DNA of 64,000 nucleotides from Chloroflexia bacterium (GTDB lineage Bacteria; Chloroflexota; Chloroflexia; DTKN01), in contig JAFGKG010000101.1 of assembly GCA_016928715.1 (NCBI GenBank), positions 1 through 64,000 on the forward strand, in the 5' to 3' direction. The notes under the pieces were generated by a model. That model saw nothing but the letters and a program-made list of their open reading frames with translations. It searched no databases and was not told the origin of the DNA. Position numbers and translations under genes: made by a program. The first letter of the stretch is position 1. Each line of letters starts with the position of its first letter. Shown here piece by piece: positions 52,710 through 61,460 of the stretch.

Positions 52710-52738
52710 ATTATAGCACTCCATTGGGCTTTTCGCAA
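52710..52738 (-). promoter_or_regulatory. Candidate promoter of the mutase gene
   Basis: Minus strand TTGCGA (52733-52738), 17 bp, TATAAT (52710-52715) with TGC extension. It sits just after the phosphodiesterase gene and gives a leader of about 350 nt before GTG 52345. Confidence 0.6.
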
Positions 52739-52742
52739 AAGC

Positions 52743-54536
52743 TCAGGCGGTTTCTTTTCGTCGCAGCTTGTTGAATTGGCGCAGCAGCCAGGGCCACCCC
52801 CGCCGGCCCCACCACTCCCGCAGCCGGTCGCAGAGGATAAAGAGCCGCGACACCCCCAGGGCCAGTGGGGCAAAGAGCACGCCGGTCCAGCCCACGACCA
52901 CGGCGGCCGTCAGGTCCAGGAAGAACTTGAAGCCCCAGTCCAGCGGGGGGAGCTGTCCCTCCAGCCGCACGTCGAAAAGCCACAGGAACAGGCCCAACTG
53001 CAGCGCCAGCGCGGCGGCGATGCCCAACACGCTGAGGTTGGCCGGCCAGAGCACCTCCGGCCAGGGCCGGCGCCTCCAGAGCACGCCGATCAGGACCGCC
53101 AGCACCAGCAGGACCAGGGCGCTGTCGATGGCCCGCTGCAGGAAAAAGTCGAACTCGTCGGCCGCGCGGATGGTCGAGAGGGAATAGCTGCCCCCGTGCC
53201 CCCAGCGGTAGAGGAGTTGGCCCAGCAGGAAAAAGAGCCCCGTGAACAGCAGCGGCGGCAGCAGTTCCCGCCGCGGCCGGTACAGGCCCAGGCCCAGGCC
53301 CAAGGCCAGCAGGGGCAGCAGCAGGTAGGGCAGCCGCGCAAAACGCTGCTGCCAGTTCCGGTTGGCCTCGGCCCTCGCCACGACCCGGTCCAAACGATCC
53401 AGGTACTCTTCCACCAACTGCTCGGCCCGTTCGTACTGCCCCGCGGCCAGGGCTGCCCGCGCCTGCGGTAGGCCGTCCACTTGGTCCCGGGCGCCCAGGG
53501 CGCGGAGGTAGGCCCGGTAGAGGGCCTCTTGTTGGCCGCCCAGGGCCAGCGCCAGTTCGGCCCGCTGCTGCGGCAGGGCGGCCAGGGCCTCCAGCTGGGT
53601 CCGCCCCTGGCTGTGGCTGGGGATGGGCAGGCCCAGCAGGGCGGCGACCGTGGGCACCAGGTCGGCCTGGCCGCCCTCGGCGTACTGGCCGGGGAGGATG
53701 CCCCGGCCCACCAGCACCAGGGGGATGCGCCGGCTCTCCGGCTCGGCGCCGCCGTGGCCGCCGCCGCGGTCCCGCCAGCCATCGGTCATGCCGTGGTCGG
53801 CGGTCAGGAGCAGTGTGTCCCGGCCCCAATCGAGTTCGGCGGCCAGGCGGGCGATCTGCGCGTCGACCTGCAGCGCGGCTTCCAGGTACTCGGGGCTGTC
53901 GCCGCCGTAGGCGTGGCCGGCCTCGTCGACCTGGCCAAAATGCACGTAGAGCAGGTCCAGCCCCCACTCCTGTAGGGCCTCCTGGGCCTGCAGGCCAATG
54001 TCCAGCGTGGTCCGGCCGGCCTGCTCGGCGTTATAGCCCCCCTGCGACCAGGGGAACTGGACGAAATAGTCCACCCAGGGCCGGTAGAGCCCGCTCCAGC
54101 CGACCATGGTCACCAGCCCCGTGCGCAGGCCGGCCGTCCGGGCCCGGGCGAACAGGCTGTCCACGCCGACTGCGTCGAAATGCCAGTTGGCGATCTCGCC
54201 GCTGAACTCGGGATAGGCGCCCGTGCCCAGGGCAGTATAGCCGGGTCGGGAGACGGCCGGCAGGCCGGTCCAGGAGGGCAGGTCGGCGCCGCGGGCGCGC
54301 AGGCCCTGCAGGGCCGGCATCTGTCGGGAGGTGTCCTCGCGCAGGCCGTCCACGACGACGACCACAACCCGCTCGCTGAGGGCTTCGCGGGCCGGACCGG
54401 GGGCTAGGCCCTCCAGGGGCAGCGGTTCGTAGACCCGCCAGCAGGCAACGGTGGTGTTGAGGAACGGCAGGGTGCCATAGCCCAGGCCGAGCAGCAGCAG
54501 GGGGATCAGCAGGATGCGCAGTAGACGTTTGAGCAA
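52743..54536 (-). CDS. Membrane alkaline-phosphatase-superfamily phosphodiesterase/transferase
   Basis: 597 aa. N-terminal signal anchor 5-27; catalytic domain about 55-385 with VVVVVDGLREDTS, the nucleophile region GLPAVSRPGYTALGTG, HFGQVDEAGHAYGG, LTADHGMTDGWRDRGGGHGG; then about six C-terminal TM helices (400-580). The layout is that of type I phosphodiesterases such as GPI ethanolamine-phosphate transferase-like proteins, acting on the outer membrane face. Substrate unknown. It follows the QueG-like gene by 36 bp. Confidence 0.85.
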   Translation of the reverse strand: MLKRLLRILLIPLLLLGLGYGTLPFLNTTVACWRVYEPLPLEGLAPGPAREALSERVVVVVVDGLREDTSRQMPALQGLRARGADLPSWTGLPAVSRPGYTALGTGAYPEFSGEIANWHFDAVGVDSLFARARTAGLRTGLVTMVGWSGLYRPWVDYFVQFPWSQGGYNAEQAGRTTLDIGLQAQEALQEWGLDLLYVHFGQVDEAGHAYGGDSPEYLEAALQVDAQIARLAAELDWGRDTLLLTADHGMTDGWRDRGGGHGGAEPESRRIPLVLVGRGILPGQYAEGGQADLVPTVAALLGLPIPSHSQGRTQLEALAALPQQRAELALALGGQQEALYRAYLRALGARDQVDGLPQARAALAAGQYERAEQLVEEYLDRLDRVVARAEANRNWQQRFARLPYLLLPLLALGLGLGLYRPRRELLPPLLFTGLFFLLGQLLYRWGHGGSYSLSTIRAADEFDFFLQRAIDSALVLLVLAVLIGVLWRRRPWPEVLWPANLSVLGIAAALALQLGLFLWLFDVRLEGQLPPLDWGFKFFLDLTAAVVVGWTGVLFAPLALGVSRLFILCDRLREWWGRRGWPWLLRQFNKLRRKETA

Positions 54537-54572
54537 GGTGTCCTCCGGATCGTGGGTCGCCCCGGGCCGGGA

Positions 54573-55289
54573 TTATCCCTCGCCGGCCGGCGATTGGCCA
54601 TCCAGGCCGGGCACAAAGGGCCGGCCGACCTTTTTGCCGATCGGGCAACTGCTGATGCAGAGGCTGCACTGCAGCCGCGCGGCCGGCGAGGGCCGTTTCT
54701 GCTCGCGTTCCTGCAGGCGGGCCATCTCGGGCGTCGGGTCGAATTCGGCCCGGCAGCGGGAGCGGTCAAAGCCCCAGGGCCCCAGGGCCCGGTCGGGGCA
54801 TGCGCCGACGCAGATGCTGCAACTGCTGCAGTAATAGTCCTTCAACTGGGGGTCCTGTTCCAGTTCCGCCGCCGTATAGACCGCCCCGAAGCGGATGCGC
54901 GGGCCGTACTCGCGCGTGACCACCAGTCCGTTCAGCCCGTATGTGCCCAGGCCGGCCTGCACCGCCGCCAGGCGCAGGTCGATGAGGGCGGCGCTGTCCT
55001 CAAAGCTGAGCGGTTCGGCGCGGCAGCCGGCCTGGCTGATGGCCAGGGCCAGCCGGCCGGCGATGGCCACCAGCCGTTCGTAGATGGGCTTGCTCCAGAG
55101 CACCTTGCCCTCGTAGGCGATGTACAGCTCATAGTCCCAGGCCTCGTCCAGGGTGGCCTGGCCCAGGACGATCACCGAGCGGGTCCACGACGGTAGGTTG
55201 AAGGATTCGGGCCCGGCGATGCCAACCTTGTCACAGCCCAGTCGGCGGGATAACTCTTTGACCGTGGCGGCGTCGACGCGTTCCAGCAT
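54573..55289 (-). CDS. QueG-like 2x[4Fe-4S] protein
   Basis: 238 aa from ATG 55289; an earlier ATG at 55328 overlaps the promoter -10 and is excluded. C-terminal double cluster motif CSSCSICVGACPDRAL and, after a gap, CSLCISSCPIGKK. The N-terminal part (AALIDLRLAAVQAGLGTYGLNGLVVTREYGPRIRFGAVYT) matches epoxyqueuosine reductase/reductive-dehalogenase-like proteins. QueG proper is about 350 aa and has a cobalamin site, so this shorter protein may be a relative with another reductive role. Confidence 0.82.
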   Translation of the reverse strand: MLERVDAATVKELSRRLGCDKVGIAGPESFNLPSWTRSVIVLGQATLDEAWDYELYIAYEGKVLWSKPIYERLVAIAGRLALAISQAGCRAEPLSFEDSAALIDLRLAAVQAGLGTYGLNGLVVTREYGPRIRFGAVYTAAELEQDPQLKDYYCSSCSICVGACPDRALGPWGFDRSRCRAEFDPTPEMARLQEREQKRPSPAARLQCSLCISSCPIGKKVGRPFVPGLDGQSPAGEG

Positions 55290-55326
55290 GGTGTGCTCCA
55301 GTTGCTCTCTCGGATCGGACGGGACC

Positions 55327-55355
55327 ATTGTACGACAAAAAGCGAGCGCTGGCAA
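55327..55355 (-). promoter_or_regulatory. Promoter of the QueG-like/phosphodiesterase transcript
   Basis: Minus strand TTGCCA (55350-55355), 17 bp, TACAAT (55327-55332). It fixes the start of the QueG-like gene at ATG 55289. Confidence 0.7.
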
Positions 55356-55419
55356 GCGACAAAACCAGGGGCGCCGACCGCCTGGGCCGGCGCCCCGCTG
55401 TACAGGCCGTAGATTTCGC

Positions 55420-55827
55420 TTACAGGGCCAACTCGAACAACTCTTCCTTTTCGGCCGGCTCGAGGTCTTGCTCCGGCTCACCGGGCCGGCGGCCGTTGCC
55501 CCGGGGCAGCAGGATCAGGTTGCGGGCGATCAGCTCGGTCATGTAGCGCGTCTCGTTCTGCGCATCCTGGTAGCTATGCGTCTCCAGCCGGCCCTGGATG
55601 TACACCGGCGAGCCCTTTTCCAAATATTGATTGGCGATTTCGGCCTGGCGCCCCCAGACCACGACCCGGAACCATTCGGTCCGTTCCTGCAACTGGCCGT
55701 CGTTGTCGCGCCAGCGGCGGCTCACGGCCACGCGCAGATTGGTGACGGCCCGGCCGCTGGGGGTGTAACGCATCTCTGGATCGGCGCCTAGATTGCCCAT
55801 GATGTGCACGCAGTTCAAACCCAACAT
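55420..55827 (-). CDS. ssb: Single-stranded DNA-binding protein
   Basis: 135 aa from ATG 55827 (AAGGAGGGAGTCCA upstream). One OB fold: NCVHIMGNLGADPEMRYTPSGRAVTNLRVAVSRRW, WFRVVVWGRQAEIANQYLEKGSPVYIQGRLETHSYQD. The C-terminal tail is short and ends EKEELFELAL; the classic acidic DDDIPF tip that recruits partners is replaced by a glutamate-rich, hydrophobic end. A second or specialised SSB is possible. Confidence 0.93.
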   Translation of the reverse strand: MLGLNCVHIMGNLGADPEMRYTPSGRAVTNLRVAVSRRWRDNDGQLQERTEWFRVVVWGRQAEIANQYLEKGSPVYIQGRLETHSYQDAQNETRYMTELIARNLILLPRGNGRRPGEPEQDLEPAEKEELFELAL

Positions 55828-55869
55828 TGGACTCCCTCCTTGTTTTCCTTCCCTCGGCCTGTGGCCCCC

Positions 55870-55898
55870 AGTATACCACAAACAGGCCCAGTTGTCAA
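55870..55898 (-). promoter_or_regulatory. Promoter of ssb
   Basis: Minus strand TTGACA (55893-55898), 17 bp, TATACT (55870-55875), about 45 bp before the ssb ATG. Confidence 0.8.
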
Positions 55899-55924
55899 TA
55901 CTTGTTGCAAGTTCCTATCTATAT

Positions 55925-56752
55925 TTACCCCTGTACCCACTTCCGGCAGCACTGCAGCATGTCCTGAAAGGCCCGCACCAGTGCCGGTCGGCTGTACAGC
56001 GGCAGGGCCAGCGGGCTCAACTCCAGGGTGATCCAGCCGTCGTAATCGTGCTCTCCCAGGATTGTCAGCAGTTGGCGCAGGGGCAGCACGCCCTGGCCGG
56101 GGGGCCGGTGGTGCGAAAAGAGGGAGCGTGGATAGGAGAAACGGGTCCAAAAGCTGCCTGGGACCACGTCGCTGAGGTGGATGTTGACCAGCAGCGGCCG
56201 CAGGGCGGCGTAGGTTTCCAGCAGGGGGAAGGGCAGGGTGTGGGCGTGGGCCGTGTCCAGGATCACGTTGCAGCCCCGGCGGCGGCAGAGTTTCAGCAGG
56301 CCGGCGGGATCGTCCAGCGGGCCCAGGGGCGTGCCCGGCTGGCGATTGCGGTTCTCCAGGGCGACCGTCGCCGCGCTGCCAACCAGGGCCTCCTGCACCG
56401 TGTCCAGCACCCGGTAAAAGTCCTGCAGGCGCGGGTCGCTCTCGCTCTGGGCGTCGGGCGCGTGCAGGACCAGGATGGGGCATTCCAGCGCCCGGGCCAA
56501 CCCGGCCAGGCGCTGCAGGCCCCTTGTAGAGCTCCCCCAACCCGGCAGCGGGATGGTCGGCGGGTGCAGGCTGGCCAGGGTCAGCTCGTGCTCCTGGGCC
56601 AGGGTGCGGACCTGGGCGGGCGGCAGGCGCACGATCCCCGGGTCCAGCGAGATTTCCAGCCCGTCAAAGCCGGCCTCCTGGGCGACCTGCATGGTCCGCG
56701 ACAGGGAGTAGACATAGAGCGAGGCGGTGGACAACAGATAACCAGTGGGCAT
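55925..56752 (-). CDS. TIM-barrel sugar phosphate isomerase/epimerase
   Basis: 275-aa xylose-isomerase-like (AP-endonuclease 2 superfamily) protein. Pattern: MQVAQEAGFDGLEISLD near 22-38, LVLHAPDAQSE near 95, TVALENRNRQPGTPL near 128 (metal-binding Glu), NVILDTAHAHTLPF near 160 (Asp-x2-His), VNIHLSDV near 188 and ITLELSP near 240. The metal-site Glu, Asp and His residues are in place. Substrate unknown. Last gene of the prfA operon, three bases after the flippase-like gene. Confidence 0.86.
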   Translation of the reverse strand: MPTGYLLSTASLYVYSLSRTMQVAQEAGFDGLEISLDPGIVRLPPAQVRTLAQEHELTLASLHPPTIPLPGWGSSTRGLQRLAGLARALECPILVLHAPDAQSESDPRLQDFYRVLDTVQEALVGSAATVALENRNRQPGTPLGPLDDPAGLLKLCRRRGCNVILDTAHAHTLPFPLLETYAALRPLLVNIHLSDVVPGSFWTRFSYPRSLFSHHRPPGQGVLPLRQLLTILGEHDYDGWITLELSPLALPLYSRPALVRAFQDMLQCCRKWVQG

Positions 56753-56755
56753 AGT

Positions 56756-57751
56756 TTACTTTTTCTTGCTCACCAGGAACAGCACTCCTCCCAGCAGCAC
56801 GATGCTCCAATAGTTGATCAGGCGGTCCAGCAGGGCCACGGCCAGGGCCAGGTTCTGGGGGTCCAGGACCGTGTCGGACAGAAAGAAGGGCAAAAAGCCG
56901 GTAAAGGCGGCTTCGACCGCGCCCAGGCCGGCCGGGGTAAGGGGCAGCGTCGTCAGCAGCGAGCTGACCAGGGCCATAAAGACGATCACCGGCAGGCCCA
57001 GGGGCAGGTCCTGGGGCAGCGAGCGCACCACGAAATAAAAGCGCAGGCTCTCCAGCACCCAGACGGCCAGGCTCTGCAGCAGGATCAGCGGCAGGTGGCG
57101 CCGGCCCAGAGAGAGCAGCGTGCCGGCCAAAAAGCGGTCGTAAATGTCCCGAAAGCGCTCCGGCACCCAGCGGCGCAGTGTCGGCCCGAAAAAACGCAGG
57201 CCCAGCAGGATGCCCACAGCCGCCAGCGCCAGGCCCAGCCCGCCGCCATAGACAAAGATCGAGGCCTCGCTGTTGGGAATGCGCGGCCCGAACAGGGCCA
57301 CGCTGGCCGAGACCAGGAACAAAAAGAGCATCAGCATGTCCAGCACCCGCTCGGCAAAGATGGTGCCCACCGTGCGGGACAGGTTGGCGCCGCTGGTCCG
57401 GTTGAGCAGGTAGCCCCGGTAGATGTCGCCCAACTTGGCCGGCACGACGCAGTTGGCAAACCAGGAGAGGTAGAGGATCTCGTTCAGGTCGACAAAGGAA
57501 GGGATGGGCGGCGAGGTCTCGTCCTGGGCCTTTTCCAGCAGCAGCTTCCAGCGCCAGGCGCGCAGGGGAAAGGTGAGGTAGAAGCAGAGAAAAGCCAGCC
57601 CAAAGAGCCAGGGATTGGCCTGGCGCATGTGGGTCCAGACCTGTTCCACGTCCACGTCCAGTTGCCAGACCACCAGGGCGATCAGCCCGGCCGCGACCAG
57701 GAAGGAGATGAGCGTGCGGGGGTTGAGGAAGCGGCGCTGGAGTTCCATCAT
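56756..57751 (-). CDS. LPG-synthase-type integral membrane protein (flippase-like)
   Basis: 331 aa with about eight TM helices. Family signature LSWFANCVVPAKLGDIYRGYLLNRTSG near 93-120 and TLPLTPAGLGAVEAAFTGFL near 258-277. Second UPF0104-type protein of the window (the other is at 27372). No aminoacyltransferase domain. It follows prfA by two bases, and the sugar isomerase-like gene follows at once. Confidence 0.86.
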   Translation of the reverse strand: MMELQRRFLNPRTLISFLVAAGLIALVVWQLDVDVEQVWTHMRQANPWLFGLAFLCFYLTFPLRAWRWKLLLEKAQDETSPPIPSFVDLNEILYLSWFANCVVPAKLGDIYRGYLLNRTSGANLSRTVGTIFAERVLDMLMLFLFLVSASVALFGPRIPNSEASIFVYGGGLGLALAAVGILLGLRFFGPTLRRWVPERFRDIYDRFLAGTLLSLGRRHLPLILLQSLAVWVLESLRFYFVVRSLPQDLPLGLPVIVFMALVSSLLTTLPLTPAGLGAVEAAFTGFLPFFLSDTVLDPQNLALAVALLDRLINYWSIVLLGGVLFLVSKKK

Positions 57752-57753
57752 TA

Positions 57754-58827
57754 CTACGCCCCAATCTCGGCCAACTGCTGCGCCTGGTCCTGCAGGATCA
57801 GCGCCTCGATAATGTCCTCGATTGCCCCCTCCATGATGCCGGGCAGGTAGCTAAAGTTGTGCCGGATGCGGTGGTCGGTGACGCGGTCCTGGGGAAAGTT
57901 GTAGGTGCGGATTTTTTCGGCCCGTTCGCCGGTTCCGATCTGGGCCAGTCGGTCCTCTCCCCGCTCGCGGACGCGCTTTTCCTCCTCGATGGCATAGAGG
58001 CGTGCCCGCAGCACGGCCATGGCCTTGGCCCGGTTCTGGATCTGGGAGCGCTCGTCCTGGCAGGTCACCACCATGCCGGTGGGCAGGTGGGTGATGCGCA
58101 CGGCGCTGTCGGTGGTGTTGACGCTCTGCCCCCCGTGTCCGCCGGAGCGAAAGACGTCCACCCGCAGATCGTCGGGGTTGACCTCGATCTCGACGTCGTC
58201 CATCTCGGGCAGTACGGCCACGGTGGCGGTGGAGGTGTGGATGCGCCCGCTGGATTCGGTCACCGGCACGCGCTGCACGCGGTGCACGCCGCTCTCGTAC
58301 TTGAGCCGGCTGTAGGCCCCCCGGCCCTGGATCTCGAAAATGACCTCCTTCAAGCCCCCCAGGTCGTTGGCGTGGGTGTTGAGCAGGTCGACCTTCCAGC
58401 CCCGGGACTCGGCATAGCGGGTGTACATGCGGAACAGGTCGGCGGCAAAGAGGGCCGCCTCGTCCCCCCCGGTGCCGGCGCGGATCTCGACGATCACGTT
58501 GCGCTCATCCTTGGGGTCCTTGGGCAGCAGCAGGCGGCGCAGGCGCTCATTGAGCGACTCGATGCGTTCCTCCAGCATTTCCTTTTCCTCTGCGGCCAGC
58601 TCGGCCAGGCCCGGGTCGCTGCTGTCCAACAGTTCCTCGGCCTGCTCCAGTTGCTCCTGGGCCTCCTGGTACTCCTGGTAGGTATAGACCAACTCTTCCA
58701 GGCCGGACAGTTCGCGTCCATACTCTTGCAGCAACTGCGGATTGGTGACCACCTCGGGGTCGGACAATAGCTGCTGCAGCGTGCTATAGCGTTCGACGAC
58801 TTGGTCCAATTTTTCCAGTAACATCAT
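57754..58827 (-). CDS. prfA: Peptide chain release factor 1
   Basis: 357-aa class I release factor for UAA/UAG. GGQ catalytic motif in [23 protein letters not shown] near 225-247; codon-recognition PVT within [22 protein letters not shown] near 180-200 (PAT in most RF1, so one residue varies). The coiled N-terminal domain is normal. Start chosen at the first ATG of a pair, 58827, with GCAGGAGGGTTG upstream. Confidence 0.95.
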   Translation of the reverse strand: MMLLEKLDQVVERYSTLQQLLSDPEVVTNPQLLQEYGRELSGLEELVYTYQEYQEAQEQLEQAEELLDSSDPGLAELAAEEKEMLEERIESLNERLRRLLLPKDPKDERNVIVEIRAGTGGDEAALFAADLFRMYTRYAESRGWKVDLLNTHANDLGGLKEVIFEIQGRGAYSRLKYESGVHRVQRVPVTESSGRIHTSTATVAVLPEMDDVEIEVNPDDLRVDVFRSGGHGGQSVNTTDSAVRITHLPTGMVVTCQDERSQIQNRAKAMAVLRARLYAIEEEKRVRERGEDRLAQIGTGERAEKIRTYNFPQDRVTDHRIRHNFSYLPGIMEGAIEDIIEALILQDQAQQLAEIGA

Positions 58828-58843
58828 CAACCCTCCTGCACAC

Positions 58844-58894
58844 AAAAGGCCCCAAGGACCTCTGCCCGCGAGAGAGCAGAGATCCTCAGGGCCC
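58844..58894 (-). terminator. Hairpin terminator between the small gene and prfA
   Basis: Minus strand GGGCCCTGAGGATCTCTGC.. pairs with ..GGCAGAGGTCCTTGGGGCC (long imperfect stem), followed by TTTTGTG. It ends the transcript of the small gene upstream or attenuates prfA. Confidence 0.7.
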
Positions 58895-58902
58895 GCGTGC
58901 AG

Positions 58903-59127
58903 TTAAATGTCAGAGAGCAGCAGGCGTCGCAGTTCCAGTATCCGCTGGCGTTCTTCTGGGGAGAGCTTGCCCCCGGCAGCGCGGTCGGCCAGTAGGTCCA
59001 ACAATTCTTCCTGCAAGCGGCAGAATTCGTCCTCGCTCAAGGGCTCGCCTTCGCCCTCGTCGGCGTAGCGGCCCAGGTATTTGGCATAATCCCGTGTGTC
59101 GCAGAAAGGATCTGGCTTTTGTCTCAT
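58903..59127 (-). CDS. Small acidic hypothetical protein
   Basis: 74 aa from ATG 59127 (TTGGAGCAAGGCG upstream); ATG 59145 would add six residues. Sequence is charged and helical (LSEDEFCRLQEELLDLLADRAAGGKLSPEERQRILELRRLLL); it starts RQKPDPFCDTRDYAKYLGRY. No known domain recognised. A good promoter and a terminator bracket it, which supports it as a real single gene. Confidence 0.7.
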   Translation of the reverse strand: MRQKPDPFCDTRDYAKYLGRYADEGEGEPLSEDEFCRLQEELLDLLADRAAGGKLSPEERQRILELRRLLLSDI

Positions 59128-59174
59128 CGCCTTGCTCCAACCCATGTTAAACCTGCCATTGTATCCTCCCTTGT

Positions 59175-59203
59175 ATTGTACGATGGAGGACCTTGTTTGT
59201 CAA
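59175..59203 (-). promoter_or_regulatory. Promoter of the small acidic protein gene
   Basis: Minus strand TTGACA (59198-59203), 17 bp, TACAAT (59175-59180). Confidence 0.75.
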
Positions 59204-59265
59204 GGGCTGTCTAGATCCAGCCCTGACTCTGCCGAGAGGAGGAACCCCTTTCCTTTAATGCTTTG

Positions 59266-61281
59266 TCAATAGCCGCCTTGCCGCAGTTGTTCCTCGATCC
59301 TGTCTTGATCCAAACCTTGGCCGCCCAGGAGCCGGGGGAGTTGCTCTGCCGAGGCAGCCGTTTGTTCTATCCAATCCCGCAGTAGCGTCAAGCGGTCGTT
59401 TGTCGCCGTAACGCTGCTGGAAGCAATGTTGACCAACTCCTTGGGGTCGTTGTGCAGATCGTATAGCGCCAGTTCTTGGTCCAATAGGCCATAGATCAAC
59501 TTTTGGTGATCGTGGAGGACGGCCTTTTGGTCAAAGTAGGTGGTCAACAACATCTCACTGTAGATGGAAATGGCTGCGGGTTCCTGGCCCTGCAGTGCAC
59601 TTTTGATGCTGCGGCCCCGGGCTTCAGGGGGAATGGTGCCGCCGGCGATGTCGATCAGCGTGGGCATCAAATCGAGCAGGGGTACCGGGGTTTGAATGAC
59701 CGTACCCGGCTGCACGTAGGGCCCGCTGATGATCAGGGGAACGCGGATGATCTCTTGGTAAAAGCTGTTTCCGTGGCCAAAGCCGCCGTGTTCGAAAAAT
59801 TCCTCTCCATGGTCGGCGTGGACGACGATGAGCGTGCGATCGCTCAAGCCCAGTTCTTCGATCATGGCCACGACTTGCCCAACATGGGTGTCCACGTCGT
59901 GAATCTCGCCGGCGTACAGGGCGTGCAAGAGTTCACGCCCCTCGGGGCTCAATTCTTTGGGGCCGGCGTCGACGACCTTCCAAAAGTCGATCTGGCGCAC
60001 CAAGTCCTCATTTGGATCCGCTTCGGTGCCGGCCGGCGGTGGGGGAAAGATCTGGCTGGGGTCGTAGGGCGTGTGTGGTTCCATGTAGTAGAGCCAGAGG
60101 AAAAAGCGCCCCTCCCGGTGTTTTTGCAGAAAACGCTGGGCAAAGTGGTTGATGGCCGGCCCGTCATTGTCGGAGTCGAAACGATGGTTAAAAAGCCGCT
60201 GATAGCCCCAGCTGAAAAAGTGGCCGGCTGGGGGCAGCACTTGAAACATGCTCTTGAATAGGGGCCTCTCTTTTAGAACCTCCTCGTCAAAAGATCCCGG
60301 CACTCGCGTCCCGGCAAATTCATGGATCCCCTGCTCAAAACCATTTCCGGGCAGCAGTCCGTTGGTCAGGCAGGCGCCGGTATGGTAGCCCTGCTCCCGT
60401 AGAACCTCGGCCAGCGTTACCCGTAGTGGGTCCAATTGCAGTTGTGTGCTGACGCCGCGGTGCAACTGGACCCCCAGTTCGCTAGGGTACATTGAGGTAA
60501 TCATGGAGGCGACCGAGGGTACCGTCCAGGAGGATTGGGCGATGGCTTGTTCAAAGCGGACCCCGCCTTGTGCCAGGGCGTCGAGGTGGGGGCTAATCTC
60601 CGGGTCATAGCCATAGGCGCCCAGGTGATCGGCCCGCAGGGTGTCGATGGTGATGAGGACAATGTTGGGGCGTTCCGCGGTGGCCGGTTCGTATGGGGGG
60701 TCAGGATGGAGCCAGGCACTGCCTGCGAACCAGGCCCGATAGAGGCCCAGGCACAGCAAAATCGTGACCGATACCAGCATCAGGGCGGCCCCGCCCTGGA
60801 GCAGCAGGTTGCCCTGTTCTCGTTGCCGCTGCCAGTGGCCGGCCAAGTGGTAGCCTATCCGCCCCAGCAGCGTGCCCACCAGCACCGCGCCAACGAGCCA
60901 GATGAACTGGGGAATGCGCAGCCCGCTGCCAATGACCTGGTAGCGTTGGTTCCAAAAGGCGGCGATGGTTGTCCCACTGAGCAGACCCACATAGATGCCG
61001 ATGAGCGCGGGCAGCTTGCCCGTACGGCCGGTGACCCGCAGCAGCAGGGTGGCGATGAGGCCCATCACCGCCGCCAGCAGGCTAAAAAACAGGGCGTAAA
61101 AGGTGGTGGTGTAGAGAATGGCCAGCAGTCGGCTGGGGATGTAGGCGTATTGGGTCGTTTCCAGCACATTTCGCTCCAACATGGTGGCGGCATTGTCTAC
61201 AAAGCCGACCAACAAGCCCCAATGGAGGCCGGCCCAGAGCGCTGTTTTTAGCGGGAGGGGTCCCTGTTTTGTGCCCGTCAT
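59266..61281 (-). CDS. Multi-TM sulfatase-like transferase
   Basis: 671 aa. About five TM helices in residues 10-190, then a sulfatase-fold domain (RPNIVLITIDTLRADHLGAYGYDPEISPHLD near 205-235). The nucleophile segment is SSWTVPSVASMITSMYPSE: Thr replaces the Cys/Ser of true sulfatases and the Arg is absent, as in phosphoglycerol-type transferases. Metal ligands in ITIDT, VVHADHGEEFFEHGGFGHG are kept. Like LtaS-type enzymes it probably moves a phospho-group on the outer membrane face. Second Thr-type sulfatase-like protein in the window. Confidence 0.86.
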   Translation of the reverse strand: MTGTKQGPLPLKTALWAGLHWGLLVGFVDNAATMLERNVLETTQYAYIPSRLLAILYTTTFYALFFSLLAAVMGLIATLLLRVTGRTGKLPALIGIYVGLLSGTTIAAFWNQRYQVIGSGLRIPQFIWLVGAVLVGTLLGRIGYHLAGHWQRQREQGNLLLQGGAALMLVSVTILLCLGLYRAWFAGSAWLHPDPPYEPATAERPNIVLITIDTLRADHLGAYGYDPEISPHLDALAQGGVRFEQAIAQSSWTVPSVASMITSMYPSELGVQLHRGVSTQLQLDPLRVTLAEVLREQGYHTGACLTNGLLPGNGFEQGIHEFAGTRVPGSFDEEVLKERPLFKSMFQVLPPAGHFFSWGYQRLFNHRFDSDNDGPAINHFAQRFLQKHREGRFFLWLYYMEPHTPYDPSQIFPPPPAGTEADPNEDLVRQIDFWKVVDAGPKELSPEGRELLHALYAGEIHDVDTHVGQVVAMIEELGLSDRTLIVVHADHGEEFFEHGGFGHGNSFYQEIIRVPLIISGPYVQPGTVIQTPVPLLDLMPTLIDIAGGTIPPEARGRSIKSALQGQEPAAISIYSEMLLTTYFDQKAVLHDHQKLIYGLLDQELALYDLHNDPKELVNIASSSVTATNDRLTLLRDWIEQTAASAEQLPRLLGGQGLDQDRIEEQLRQGGY

Positions 61282-61325
61282 CGATCACTCCTTTAACACA
61301 ACCGGCTATAGATCCTACTCCCCTC

Positions 61326-61354
61326 AATATACACCAAAAAAACCGTTCTGTCGA
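61326..61354 (-). promoter_or_regulatory. Candidate promoter of the multi-TM sulfatase-like gene
   Basis: Minus strand TCGACA (61349-61354), 17 bp, TATATT (61326-61331). Confidence 0.5.
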
Positions 61355-61410
61355 GTGTCCAAGCAGGGACAGCTACTACCAGATGTCCAGAGTAATGTCC
61401 GCATCCAGCA

Positions 61411-61439
61411 TTGGCACGCCTCGGAAAATGTGGTATAAT
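61411..61439 (+). promoter_or_regulatory. Promoter of the CapA-like gene
   Basis: TTGGCA 61411-61416, 17 bp, TATAAT 61434-61439, about 20 bp before ATG 61461, so the longer track ORF (61269) cannot be right. Confidence 0.75.
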
Positions 61440-61460
61440 TTCTTGAAAAGAGGGGTGTCG

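Larger units (their letters stand above)
52346..52742. other. Long leader/intergenic region upstream of the mutase
   Basis: 397 bases without a gene. It carries a dispersed repeat (52493-52517) and the promoter at 52710. A minus-strand fragment beginning MPWRKSGLKNAML (from 52457) is an open stretch without recognisable homology. I searched for a B12 box and did not see one. Confidence 0.5.
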
